A stretch of DNA of 64,000 bases, from contig NZ_JBNJQR010000004.1 in NCBI RefSeq assembly GCF_050113715.1, forward strand, positions 365,467 to 429,466, read 5' to 3'. Numbering within the stretch: the first letter of the stretch is position 1; every line of letters begins with the position of its first letter. The DNA comes from Brevibacillus_H ginsengisoli (GTDB lineage Bacteria > Bacillota > Bacilli > Brevibacillales > Brevibacillaceae). Below the pieces are notes generated by a model that worked only from the letters and a program-made list of their open reading frames with translations, did no database searches and was not told where the DNA came from. Shown one piece after another: positions 23,806 through 32,444 of the stretch. The translations under genes and the position numbers were made by a program.

Positions 23806-24648
23806 CTACTGCATGTCCAACAGTTCCAGGAGTCTTTGCAGATCTTCGTTGGAATAAAACTCAATTTCTATTTTACCCTTTTTGCCGCCTTTTTTAATCT
23901 GAACAGCTGTACCGAATCTACTGCGTAGTCTTTCTTCCATTTGCACTAATCCAGCCTCTTTTTTAATCGGCTTTTTTGTTTTTGTTTCACGTGAAACACG
24001 TAAATTTTTGACTAATTCCTCTAATTGTCGAACACTCAAATCTTTATTTACAACATCATTAGCCAACTGCCATTGAACTTTAGCATTTTCAACGGACAGC
24101 AATGCTCTCGCGTGCCCCATGGATAACTTAGAATCTGCAACTAACCGTCTAATATCATCCGACAATTGAAGTAATCGAAGCATATTCGCTACATGTGGTC
24201 GACTTTTCCCAACCTTTTGAGCGAGTTGTTCTTGTGTAAAAGAACAATGCTCCAGCAGCTTGTGATACGCCTCAGCTTCTTCCAATGGATTAAGATCTTC
24301 TCTTTGAAGGTTCTCAATTAGAGCAATTTCCATTATTTGCTGATCGGTATAGCTTTTGACGATGACTGGAACGCTAGTTAGACCTGCCTTCTCTGCAGCT
24401 CTTAAGCGACGTTCTCCAGCTACTAGTTCATATCCTTTAATACTTTTGCGAACAATCAAAGGTTGAATGATTCCATGCTCTTTTATGGAGTCAGCCAGCT
24501 CAGCTAATGCCTCAGCATTAAATTCCTTACGAGGCTGATAAGGATTAGGGCGAATCTCCAGTAACTCAGCGTCAGTCACTTGTTCCCCTTCCTCTACTAG
24601 GTTGGAAGTAATCAAAGCGTTAAGGCCCTTTCCAAGGCTTTTTTTCAT
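23806..24648 (-). CDS. parB: Chromosome partitioning protein ParB/Spo0J
   Basis: DNA-binding CTPase that loads at parS sites, spreads as a clamp and recruits SMC. The 280 residues contain the nucleotide motif GERRLRAAEKAG, the box LIENLQREDLNPLEEA, a helix-turn-helix (FTQEQLAQKVGKSRPHVANMLRLLQL) and a C-terminal dimerisation helix (FYSNEDLQRLLELL). A perfect parS lies inside the gene at 23983-23998, as in B. subtilis spo0J. Its start overlaps the parA stop by 4 bases. Confidence 0.97.
   Translation of the reverse strand: MKKSLGKGLNALITSNLVEEGEQVTDAELLEIRPNPYQPRKEFNAEALAELADSIKEHGIIQPLIVRKSIKGYELVAGERRLRAAEKAGLTSVPVIVKSYTDQQIMEIALIENLQREDLNPLEEAEAYHKLLEHCSFTQEQLAQKVGKSRPHVANMLRLLQLSDDIRRLVADSKLSMGHARALLSVENAKVQWQLANDVVNKDLSVRQLEELVKNLRVSRETKTKKPIKKEAGLVQMEERLRSRFGTAVQIKKGGKKGKIEIEFYSNEDLQRLLELLDMQ
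23983..23998. promoter_or_regulatory. parS site inside parB
   Basis: TGTTTCACGTGAAACA is a perfect 16-bp palindrome identical to the B. subtilis consensus. It is the nucleation site for ParB/Spo0J. Confidence 0.95.
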
Positions 24649-25412
24649 AATCCAATCACTTCCTTCGCTAAGTCGGTATAAACCTCCGCTCCACGCGATC
24701 TTGGATCATACGTAATAATGGATTGACCATGAGAAGGTGCTTCACTTAAACGAACATTTCGTGGAATAATTGTTCGGTATACTTTATCTTGGAAATACTT
24801 CTTCACTTCTTCAATCACTTGAATCCCCAAATTAGTTCTCGCATCCAACATGGTTAATAGAACACCCTCGATAGCTAAATGTGAATTCAAATGTTTCTGA
24901 ACGAGACGGATGGTATTTAGCAACTGACTTAATCCTTCTAATGCATAGTACTCACACTGAATCGGGATCAAAACCGAATCGGCGGCAGTAAGTGAGTTAA
25001 CCGTCAGAATCCCCAAAGAAGGAGGACAATCAATAATGACATAGTCAAACTTGTCCTTTACGACTTCTAGTGCCTTCTTCAATCTTACTTCCCGAGAAAT
25101 CGTAGGAACTAATTCAATCTCTGCCCCCGCCAGTTGAATAGTTGCGGGAATAATAGAAAGACCCTCAATCTCGGTAGGTAATATTGTGTCTACTGGATTA
25201 ATGTCATTGATTAACACATCATAAACACAATAACGGACATCTGCCTTGTTAATCCCCAAACCACTAGTGGCATTTCCTTGGGGATCAATGTCAACCATCA
25301 ATACTTTTTTACCCAAGGTTGCGAGGCATGCACTTAAGTTGACAGAAGTCGTTGTTTTTCCCACGCCACCTTTCTGATTGGCTACTGCAATCACTTTCCC
25401 CAACGTCTCCAC
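24645..25412 (-). CDS. parA: Chromosome partitioning ATPase ParA/Soj
   Basis: Walker-type ATPase that works with ParB on origin segregation and, in Bacillus, on DnaA activity. The 255 residues carry the deviant Walker A KGGVGKTTTSVNLSA (about 14-28), DIDPQGNATSGLG, and Walker B VIIDCPPSLG. The ATG has GAGGTGG upstream. It overlaps parB by 4 bases. A gap of about 340 bases separates it from noc. Confidence 0.97.
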   Translation of the reverse strand: METLGKVIAVANQKGGVGKTTTSVNLSACLATLGKKVLMVDIDPQGNATSGLGINKADVRYCVYDVLINDINPVDTILPTEIEGLSIIPATIQLAGAEIELVPTISREVRLKKALEVVKDKFDYVIIDCPPSLGILTVNSLTAADSVLIPIQCEYYALEGLSQLLNTIRLVQKHLNSHLAIEGVLLTMLDARTNLGIQVIEEVKKYFQDKVYRTIIPRNVRLSEAPSHGQSIITYDPRSRGAEVYTDLAKEVIGL

Positions 25413-25751
25413 CTCATTTTTTATTACCTAAACTCGCCGGGAGCTTACGAATACCCAATATCTTATTTTACCTCAACCTACTGTAAAAAAATAGAATGAA
25501 ACTTTGGGTAATCATTTCCAACCCCTAGTAAACCTGAGTTACCCTAGCTTTAGAAGCCGGCAAAAGTTTTACAAAAACGTACCTCTAGTATAGAAAAAGA
25601 AAGGCGGCTTCTCACGGCCGCTTGTGTTCAACATATCAGAAAGCAAATACCTTCATAGCAAAGCTTTCCGAAATGTCGGAAAAGCTACCGCTAAAAAAGG
25701 ATTAACGACATCTTTGAATTGGCTTCGATTAGAAGCTTTTTATGCGTTCTT
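25413..25751. other. Intergenic region between noc and parA (339 bp)
   Basis: No coding frame with a ribosome site is seen. Two hairpins are visible. GCGGC/GCCGC at 25604-25621, followed on the minus strand by CTTTCTTTTTC, is a plausible noc terminator. AGCTTTCCGA with TCGGAAAAGCT at 25662-25686 has one bulge. The parA promoter must lie in the part nearest 25413-25560, but I cannot single out a box. Confidence 0.5.
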
Positions 25752-26600
25752 TTACGATTCTTTCTTCTTCGGAATTCGAATAGTAAATTGGTAGAATTCA
25801 TCATGTTCTTCCTCGTCTGTCTCAACTGGAAGACCAGTTTGCTGAACCATTTGAATGGATTGTCGCACGGTATTAATCGCAATCCGTGAGTCTCGCGAGA
25901 AAGACTTCCATTTCGATTTCTTTTCCTTCTCCGCGGGCGGATTTTCTGCCGCTTCCAGCAATTGTTTGACCCGAGTTTCGGTTTGTTTTACATTCCAATC
26001 CCGTTCTAATAGCTCTTGCAATACCTTTAACTGCAAATCCCTATCCTTTAATGGAATCAATGCACGCGCGTGACGCTCGGTTATTTTTCGGGATAGAAGC
26101 TCATCTTGAATCTCTTGTGGTAAATGTAATAACCGTAGTTTGTTTGCGATCGTTGATTGACCTTTACCCATACGTTGGGCCAAACTCTCTTGGGTCAAAT
26201 TATGTAATTCAATTAGTTTCTGATAAGCAATCGCTTCTTCAATTGAAGTAAGGCCTTCACGTTGCAGGTTCTCAATTAACGCGATAGAAGCCGTCTGCGA
26301 ATCATTAAATTCTTTGATAATCGCAGGAATTCGTTCCAATCCAAGCTTTTTAGAAGCACGGAGTCTGCGTTCACCCGCAATTAATTCATACCGATCATCT
26401 CGAATCCGTACGACAATCGGTTGGATTAATCCATGGGTTCGAATGGTTTGGCATAATTCATCGATTTTTTCATCATCAAAAACCGTTCTCGGCTGATATG
26501 GATTGGGGACAATCTCATCCACTGGTATTTGACGAATCTCTTCATTTTCCGTCTTATCCGAGAACCCGAATAATCTTGAAAACTGATCTTTTACTGCCAT
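25752..26600 (-). CDS. noc: Nucleoid occlusion protein Noc (ParB family)
   Basis: Paralogue of ParB that binds its own DNA sites, associates with the membrane and keeps Z-rings off the nucleoid. It begins MAVKDQFSRLFGF, an amphipathic N-terminus like the membrane-targeting helix of Noc. It then has IVPNPYQPRTVFDDEKIDEL, GERRLRASKKLG, LIENLQREGLTSIEEA, the HTH LTQESLAQRMGKGQSTIANKLRLL and the Noc-like ITERHARALIPLKDRDLQ. ATG 26600 with GGGGG 8 bases upstream is chosen over 26630 (282 residues). No Noc-box could be identified by eye. Confidence 0.93.
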   Translation of the reverse strand: MAVKDQFSRLFGFSDKTENEEIRQIPVDEIVPNPYQPRTVFDDEKIDELCQTIRTHGLIQPIVVRIRDDRYELIAGERRLRASKKLGLERIPAIIKEFNDSQTASIALIENLQREGLTSIEEAIAYQKLIELHNLTQESLAQRMGKGQSTIANKLRLLHLPQEIQDELLSRKITERHARALIPLKDRDLQLKVLQELLERDWNVKQTETRVKQLLEAAENPPAEKEKKSKWKSFSRDSRIAINTVRQSIQMVQQTGLPVETDEEEHDEFYQFTIRIPKKKES

Positions 26601-26710
26601 TCCGATATCCCCCACTTCTAAACATTGCACCTCACATTGTATTCTGCATCAGTTCTGTAAAATCCTGCTGAAAAATTGGATTTCCTAAGGGAAGTTTTAT
26701 ATCAATTAGA

Positions 26711-26726
26711 TGTTTCACGTGAAACA
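26711..26726. promoter_or_regulatory. parS site between noc and the MgtC gene
   Basis: A second perfect TGTTTCACGTGAAACA palindrome, 2.7 kb from the one in parB and about 7.9 kb from dnaA. Confidence 0.95.
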
Positions 26727-26736
26727 AGGCAATGCG

Positions 26737-27276
26737 TTAGTCATCATCCTGAACAGTCCCATTTTCAGGCTTAGTTCTCTCTTGTTCGCACAATTCGTCA
26801 TCTACTCTGCCTTTAAACAAACGAGGAAAAATTCGATGAAAGTCGAGTGTCAAATAGGCAAAAAGCGCGGCAACAATTGCTGTTATATACATCCCTGCGC
26901 TAAACAATAAGCCGATTGCGGAAGCTACCCACATTCCTGCCGCGGTAGTCAATCCTTTAACTTCCCCATTGAATTTGAGTATTGCACCTGCTCCTAAGAA
27001 ACCCATACCCGTTACAACCTGTGCCGCTACACGACCAGGATCATTATTTACACCATTTGAGCTGAAACCATATATCGATGCTAGTCCAAATAGACAGGAA
27101 CCAAAGCAGACTAAACTATAAGTCCGAAACCCGGCAGCTTTCTGTCTATGGACATCCCGATAAAACCATTCCCGTTCCAATCCCATAACAGCGCCCGCTA
27201 TAAAAGCAAGGGTAAGTCTTAACAAAATGATCGGTAATTCTGGAGGGAATATCGAGCCTATTAGTGAGGTGTGCAT
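26737..27276 (-). CDS. MgtC/SapB family membrane protein
   Basis: The 179 residues have about five membrane helices with the family motifs LRLTLAFIAGAVMGLERE, KAAGFRTYSLVCFGSCLFGL, DPGRVAAQVVTGMGFLGAGAI and VKGLTTAAGMWVASAIGL. Relatives affect magnesium homeostasis or inhibit F-type ATP synthase in other bacteria; the role here is unknown. It lacks the extra C-terminal domain of virulence-type MgtC. The ATG has GGAG 13 bases upstream, which is long; a CTG three codons earlier would be better spaced. It is inserted between rsmG and noc, where B. subtilis has no gene. Confidence 0.87.
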   Translation of the reverse strand: MHTSLIGSIFPPELPIILLRLTLAFIAGAVMGLEREWFYRDVHRQKAAGFRTYSLVCFGSCLFGLASIYGFSSNGVNNDPGRVAAQVVTGMGFLGAGAILKFNGEVKGLTTAAGMWVASAIGLLFSAGMYITAIVAALFAYLTLDFHRIFPRLFKGRVDDELCEQERTKPENGTVQDDD

Positions 27277-27439
27277 CTCTTTCAGTCAACTCCTCAATCA
27301 CTTCTGCCGTTGTTAGTAGTGTATGCTTCAGCTTCAGCATTGTCTCAATTCATATTGCCCTATTATAACTTTATTTACCAGAATAATCGATGAGGTTCCT
27401 GTCCGCCGAAATCCAACATACATTTTAGCTGAAACAAAA

Positions 27440-27471
27440 ACGCTTCCGTCGCTGAAAACGAACGGAAGCGT
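27440..27471. terminator. Bidirectional terminator after rsmG
   Basis: ACGCTTCCGT (27440-27449) and ACGGAAGCGT (27462-27471), with T-runs on both sides (CTCTTTTTT on plus, TTTTTGTTT on minus). On the minus strand it ends the mnmE-mnmG-rsmG transcript. Confidence 0.88.
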
Positions 27472-27499
27472 CTCTTTTTTCCTACGAGGAGGACATGTC

Positions 27500-28216
27500 T
27501 TAGATTAATGGTTTCTTGACAGGTGTTCCTGCTTTTCGAGGATACGCTTTGGGAGTTGAGTCGTGTTTTTCGATTATGATGATATTTCGTTCCCCCGCAT
27601 CATCTGGTAAAGAGAAACTCTCCACTTTTTTGGTTTTACCCCCGAGCAATTTAATCCCCTTTTTCGCCTCATTCAGTTCCAAAGAGACATCAGAGCCTTT
27701 CATTGCTACAAAATGCCCTCCCACACGGGCAAGCGGCATACAAAACTCAGCAAGGATGTTAAGTCTCGCAACGGCCCGTGCCGTCACAACATCAAATGTC
27801 TCTCGATACTTAGGATTCTGTCCGGCGTCCTCTGCGCGACTATGAACAGGAGTGAGTCCATTCAGCTTCAACTCTTTTGAAACAAGATCAAGGAAGTTGA
27901 TTCTCTTCGCCAGCGAATCAATAATCGTCATGTTCAAATGAGGAAAACAAATTTTGATTGGGACGCTGGGGAATCCCGCTCCTCCACCGATGTCCGCAAT
28001 TGTTTTGATGCTGTCCATTGGAAAATAGAAAGCTGCCGAGATGGAATCGTAAAAGTGCTTCGTGTACACTTCATCTTCATCCGTAATGGCGGTTAAATTG
28101 ATTTTTTCATTCCATTCAATCAGCAAACGGTAATAGTGATCAAATTGTGCAAGCTGTTCTTCTGTCAGATGAATACCTTTTTCAGCTAATCTAGCCGCAA
28201 ACTGCGCTTTCCCCAT
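27500..28216 (-). CDS. rsmG: 16S rRNA (guanine527-N7)-methyltransferase
   Basis: Uses S-adenosylmethionine to methylate G527 of 16S rRNA; loss gives low-level streptomycin resistance in other bacteria. The SAM-binding loop IADIGGGAGFPSVPIKI (about 70-86) and the motif EWNEKINLTAITDEDEVYTKHF match RsmG/GidB. The ATG at 28216 overlaps the mnmG stop (TGATG); a GTG one codon earlier is also possible. It has 238 residues, the usual length. Confidence 0.97.
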   Translation of the reverse strand: MGKAQFAARLAEKGIHLTEEQLAQFDHYYRLLIEWNEKINLTAITDEDEVYTKHFYDSISAAFYFPMDSIKTIADIGGGAGFPSVPIKICFPHLNMTIIDSLAKRINFLDLVSKELKLNGLTPVHSRAEDAGQNPKYRETFDVVTARAVARLNILAEFCMPLARVGGHFVAMKGSDVSLELNEAKKGIKLLGGKTKKVESFSLPDDAGERNIIIIEKHDSTPKAYPRKAGTPVKKPLI

Positions 28217-30135
28217 CACTTGGCCTCTCCTTGTTCAGACGAACTGGCACCTACACGATAGTAGTGCTCTAGATATACCATTAACACCGAGATATCCGCT
28301 GGATTGACCCCAGAAATTCTGGATGCTTGCCCGATATTAAGTGGACGGATTTTACCCAGCTTCTGTCTGGATTCAATCGCCATCCCCTTGATCTGGGAGT
28401 AATCAATGTCTGCTGGTATTCGCTTCTCTTCAACTTTTTGCATTTTTTCTACTTGTTGAAGCGATTTGCGGATGTATCCGTCATATTTGATTTGAATTTC
28501 TACCTGTTCCGCTACATCAGGCGTAATCTCATCCGGTGAAGGAGAAATCTCGGAGATATCCTCGTAGTTCATCTCAGGACGACGCAACAACTGCGCCAGG
28601 TCAATGACTTCTGTTAATTCCGGTGAGTTAGCCGAACGAAGTCGTTCCTGAACAATTTCCTGATCAGGACGGACGCGAGTGTTCTCCAGGCGAGACTTTT
28701 CTTTTTCAATCAGCTCTCTCTTCGCTAGGAAACCTTGGTATCGTTCTTCACTAATTAAGCCAATTTCATAGCCGATATCCGTCAGACGCAAATCAGCATT
28801 ATCGTTACGCAGCAAGAGGCGATATTCTGCACGTGAAGTCAATAAGCGATACGGCTCATTCGTACCTTTGGTCACCAGGTCATCGATCAACACGCCAATG
28901 TATGCCTGTTCCCGACCGAGAACCACTGGTGGTTTGTCCTGTACTTTGCGGGCTGCGTTAATACCCGCCATCAAACCTTGTCCAGCTGCTTCCTCGTATC
29001 CAGAAGTACCGTTGATTTGTCCAGCTGTAAATAAGCCCTCAATTAATTTGGTTTCCAAAGACGGCCAAAGCTGTGTAGGCACAATCGCGTCATACTCGAT
29101 GGCATAGCCAGGACGCATCATTTTTACTTCTTCCAAGCCTGTAATGGAACGAAGCATTTCCAACTGTACATCTTCAGGCAAGCTTGTAGACAAGCCTTGT
29201 ACGTACATCTCTTCCGTGTTGCGTCCCTCTGGCTCCAAGAAAATCTGATGTCGTGGCTTATCACTAAATCGTACAACCTTATCTTCAATAGACGGGCAAT
29301 AGCGTGGCCCGGTTCCTTCAATTGCACCCGAATACATTGGAGCGCGATGCAGATTATTGTTGATAATCTCATGGGTTTCGGTTTGTGTATAGGTTAACCA
29401 GCAAGGAAGCTGATCCTCTTTAAATGTAGTTGTTTCATAAGAGAATGCGCGAGGTTCCTTATCCCCCGGTTGAATTTCCATACGGTCAAAATTGACACTG
29501 CTTTTGTGTACCCGTGGCGGTGTACCTGTTTTAAAACGTACCATTTCCAAGCCTAATTCCTTCAAATGCAACGCCAGCTGAACAGATGGGCGCATATTGT
29601 TTGGTCCGCTCTCGTATTGCAAGTCACCAATGATAATTTTGCCGCGCAGATAAGTTCCTGTTGTCAATACAACAGCCTTCGCTCTATGCGTGGCTCCTGT
29701 TTGGGTAATAACCCCTTCACACACCCCATTGTTTACGACTAATCGTTCTACCATTGCCTGACGCAAGATCAGATTCGGTGTGTTCTCAATGGTTTTTTTC
29801 ATTTCAAACTGGTAGTCGATCTTGTCGGCTTGAGCGCGCAAAGCATGGACAGCAGGACCTTTACCAGTATTTAATAAACGCATTTGGATATAGGTTTTAT
29901 CCGTGTTTTTCCCCATTTCGCCGCCAAGAGCGTCAATTTCCCGGACAACGTGTCCCTTGGCTGGTCCTCCAACAGAAGGATTACATGGCATATAAGCCAA
30001 TGCATCCAAATTAATGGTTAACAACAGGGTTTTACAGCCCATACGCGCAGCTGCCAAAGCTGATTCACAGCCCGCGTGACCAGCCCCGATGACAATAACA
30101 TCAAATTCTTCACCCTGATATGTCGTGGTGATCAT
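28216..30135 (-). CDS. mnmG: tRNA uridine 5-carboxymethylaminomethyl modification enzyme MnmG
   Basis: FAD enzyme that with MnmE installs cmnm5 on the wobble uridine of tRNAs. The FAD-binding motif VIVIGAGHAGCESALAAARMG lies at the N-terminus. CNPSVGGPAKGHVVREIDALGG and YVQGLSTSLPEDVQ are MnmG signatures, and the C-terminal helical domain ends SGVNPADISVLMVYLEHY. ATG 30135, right after AAGGAG, is preferred to the upstream start at 30168 (639 residues). It lies between mnmE (17 bases away) and rsmG. Confidence 0.97.
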   Translation of the reverse strand: MITTTYQGEEFDVIVIGAGHAGCESALAAARMGCKTLLLTINLDALAYMPCNPSVGGPAKGHVVREIDALGGEMGKNTDKTYIQMRLLNTGKGPAVHALRAQADKIDYQFEMKKTIENTPNLILRQAMVERLVVNNGVCEGVITQTGATHRAKAVVLTTGTYLRGKIIIGDLQYESGPNNMRPSVQLALHLKELGLEMVRFKTGTPPRVHKSSVNFDRMEIQPGDKEPRAFSYETTTFKEDQLPCWLTYTQTETHEIINNNLHRAPMYSGAIEGTGPRYCPSIEDKVVRFSDKPRHQIFLEPEGRNTEEMYVQGLSTSLPEDVQLEMLRSITGLEEVKMMRPGYAIEYDAIVPTQLWPSLETKLIEGLFTAGQINGTSGYEEAAGQGLMAGINAARKVQDKPPVVLGREQAYIGVLIDDLVTKGTNEPYRLLTSRAEYRLLLRNDNADLRLTDIGYEIGLISEERYQGFLAKRELIEKEKSRLENTRVRPDQEIVQERLRSANSPELTEVIDLAQLLRRPEMNYEDISEISPSPDEITPDVAEQVEIQIKYDGYIRKSLQQVEKMQKVEEKRIPADIDYSQIKGMAIESRQKLGKIRPLNIGQASRISGVNPADISVLMVYLEHYYRVGASSSEQGEAK

Positions 30136-30152
30136 AAACTCCTTCTCCCTCC

Positions 30153-31523
30153 CTATTTCCCAAGACAAAATTGAGAGAAAATCTGGTCAATTAAATCCTC
30201 GCCCACACTTTCACCAATTACCTCTCCAAGCAGCTCCCAGGATCGCTTAATATCGATTTGAACCATATCGATTGGCATCCGGTCTTCTATTCCACTAATA
30301 GCATCATCCATCGCGTGTTTGGCCTGACGCAACAAATCAATGTGTCTGGCGTTGCTCACATACGTAAGATCCTCTTGTTGGACTCGCCCGGTAAAGAACA
30401 GGTGGGAAATGGCCTCCTCCAGAAGCTCGATTCCCTTCTCCTCCTTCACGGATGTCAGGATAAACGGTTGTGAGGAAAAATGGCTTTTGACCTCGTTCAA
30501 GTCGATCTGTTGCGGCAAATCTGTCTTGTTGATGATGACAATGACATTCATGCCTTTTACCGATTCAAAAATGGCATGGTCCTCTGGCGTAATCTTCTCA
30601 TTGTAGTTTAACACCAAAAGAATTAAATCAGCCTGCTGAAGAACCTGATGTGATCTTTCTACACCGATCTTCTCAACAATATCCTCTGTTTCACGGATCC
30701 CTGCCGTATCGATCAATCGCAAAGGAACTCCGCGAACATTCACATACTCCTCAATCACATCGCGTGTTGTTCCCGCCACATCTGTTACAATGGCCTTTTC
30801 CTCCTGCACCAAGCTGTTAAGCAAGGAAGATTTCCCTACATTCGGCCGGCCAACTATTGCAGTGGATAGTCCTTCCCGCAGGATTTTTCCTTGTTTCGCG
30901 GTCTGCAAGAGCCTCGCAATTTCCTTTTGAACCTCTTGGCACTTCACCATCAGCAGGTTTTGCGTGAAATCCTCTACATCATGCTCCGGATAATCCAACG
31001 TTACCTCTATATGAGCCATCGCTTCAATGAGATTTTGACGCAGGGCACGGATCAGCTTGGACAGCTTCCCTTCTACTTGAGAAAGCGCCACTTTCATGGC
31101 TCGATCTGTTTTGGCTCGAATCAAGTCAATAACTGCCTCCGCCTGGGACAAATCGATCCTTCCATTTAAAAATGCCCGCTTCGTAAATTCACCGGGTTCC
31201 GCAAGCCTTGCTCCATATTCCAAAACCAAATCCAATACCCGCTCCACTGACACGATTCCGCCGTGGCAATTGATCTCCACTACATCATCTCGCGTAAATG
31301 TACGCGGTGCGCGCATCACAGAAACCAGCACTTCCTCTACAAGGTCCCCTGTCTTGGGATCTCGCAGCGTTCCATAATGAATCGTATGGGAATCAACTGT
31401 TGATAACTTTTGTTTTCCTCGAAAAATTTTATCCACAATCTCAATTGCTTCTTTCCCACTTACCCGGATGATTGCGACTCCACCTTCTCCTAAAGCAGTG
31501 GCACAAGCAGCAATAGTGTCCAT
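30153..31523 (-). CDS. mnmE: tRNA modification GTPase MnmE
   Basis: Partner of MnmG in wobble-uridine modification. The N-terminal tetrahydrofolate-binding domain (MDTIAACATALGEGGVAIIR) is followed by a helical domain with an inserted G domain: GRPNVGKSSLLNSLV, DVAGTTRDVIEEY, DTAGIRETED and NKTD. The C-terminal catalytic motif is FCLGK. ATG 31523 matches the start of homologues; GTG two codons upstream is the alternative. It is the first gene of the transcript to rsmG. Confidence 0.97.
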   Translation of the reverse strand: MDTIAACATALGEGGVAIIRVSGKEAIEIVDKIFRGKQKLSTVDSHTIHYGTLRDPKTGDLVEEVLVSVMRAPRTFTRDDVVEINCHGGIVSVERVLDLVLEYGARLAEPGEFTKRAFLNGRIDLSQAEAVIDLIRAKTDRAMKVALSQVEGKLSKLIRALRQNLIEAMAHIEVTLDYPEHDVEDFTQNLLMVKCQEVQKEIARLLQTAKQGKILREGLSTAIVGRPNVGKSSLLNSLVQEEKAIVTDVAGTTRDVIEEYVNVRGVPLRLIDTAGIRETEDIVEKIGVERSHQVLQQADLILLVLNYNEKITPEDHAIFESVKGMNVIVIINKTDLPQQIDLNEVKSHFSSQPFILTSVKEEKGIELLEEAISHLFFTGRVQQEDLTYVSNARHIDLLRQAKHAMDDAISGIEDRMPIDMVQIDIKRSWELLGEVIGESVGEDLIDQIFSQFCLGK

Positions 31524-31820
31524 TTTCACAAGCCTTCACCTCTAAACTCCATGTATTGGAGCCATCTTTCTTGAAAACTCGGCGATCTCTTACTTTTAAA
31601 ATCACTAAGCCTTATTCTCTACTAAACACTTAGGATACCATACAATATCCACAATTAACAGCGAACAGAAAAGCAACCTGCACTTTATCAGGTTGCTTTA
31701 TCTTTTTATCCACAGTATAGTCTTTCTCTTACGAATCAAAACATCTCCCTAAGTTATCCACAGGTTGAACAAAGTACAAAAAAGAGGCTTACAAACGTGT
31801 AAGCCTCTTGTACGTATTAT
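31524..31820. other. mnmE-jag intergenic region with DnaA boxes and two hairpins
   Basis: Two perfect DnaA boxes TTATCCACA lie at 31706-31714 and 31754-31762, plus ATATCCACA at 31645-31653. A hairpin AAGCAACCTG/CAGGTTGCTT (31671-31698) has T-rich sequence on both sides. The jag terminator is at 31782-31809. The mnmE promoter must also be here but no clear box was singled out. Confidence 0.7.
31782..31809 (-). terminator. Terminator of the rpmH-rnpA-yidD-yidC-jag run
   Basis: AAGAGGCTTACA and TGTAAGCCTCTT are perfect 12-bp arms with a 4-base loop and a T6 tail on the minus strand, 11 bases after the jag stop. Confidence 0.92.
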
Positions 31821-32444
31821 TTAAGCTTCCTTGGGTGCCACAATCAGATAGCGGTGAGGTTCTTCTCCTTCACTGAAGGTAACCACATCCGGTCTCTTCT
31901 GTAAAAAGGCGTGTATCACTTTACGCTCAGCAGCTGACATTGGCTCCAGTCGTACATTGCGATTCGATTGAACAGCCTTTTTCGCAATCCGATCGGCTAA
32001 TTGCTCCAGGGTTTCTTTTCTACGCAAACGATAACTTTCAGCATCGAGAATAATGCGAACGTGCTTGTCAGCGTGACGATTCGCCACCACGTTAACAAGA
32101 TACTGCAAAGCGTCCAAGGTTTGTCCTCGACGGCCGATGATCATACCGAGATTGCTGCCCAAAATATCAAACAAGATACCTTCTTCATGTTGTCGAGTCT
32201 CCATTCTGGCATCAACCTTCATGTTTGCCAAAACATCAGTCAGGAATTTCTTCCCCTCTTCAATTGGATCATAATGAAACTCTACTTCAACTTTGGCGTC
32301 GCGTGTTCCGATTAAACCGAATAACCCTTTGCTCGGTTCCTCAAGAATACGAACATTTACTCGTTCACGTGGTACTTGCAACTCTAGTATGGCTTTTTCA
32401 ATCGCATCATCAATCGTTTTCGCCGTGGCCACCACCTTTTTCAC
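31821..32444 (-). CDS. jag: RNA-binding protein Jag/KhpB (Jag-N, KH, R3H)
   Basis: Single-stranded-RNA-binding regulator linked to cell elongation and, in Bacillus, encoded with SpoIIIJ. The 207 residues show the Jag N-terminal domain (KKVVATAKTIDDAIEKAILEL), a KH domain with GXXG loop GMIIGRRGQTLDALQYLVN, and R3H (ERKVIHAFLQKRPDV). The GTG start at 32444 overlaps the yidC stop by 4 bases, with GGAGG upstream. Confidence 0.96.
   Translation of the reverse strand: MKKVVATAKTIDDAIEKAILELQVPRERVNVRILEEPSKGLFGLIGTRDAKVEVEFHYDPIEEGKKFLTDVLANMKVDARMETRQHEEGILFDILGSNLGMIIGRRGQTLDALQYLVNVVANRHADKHVRIILDAESYRLRRKETLEQLADRIAKKAVQSNRNVRLEPMSAAERKVIHAFLQKRPDVVTFSEGEEPHRYLIVAPKEA

Noticed and set aside
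27146..27340. 64-codon frame overlapping the MgtC N-terminus
   Set aside because: It would overlap conserved MgtC sequence and its own product has no recognisable pattern.
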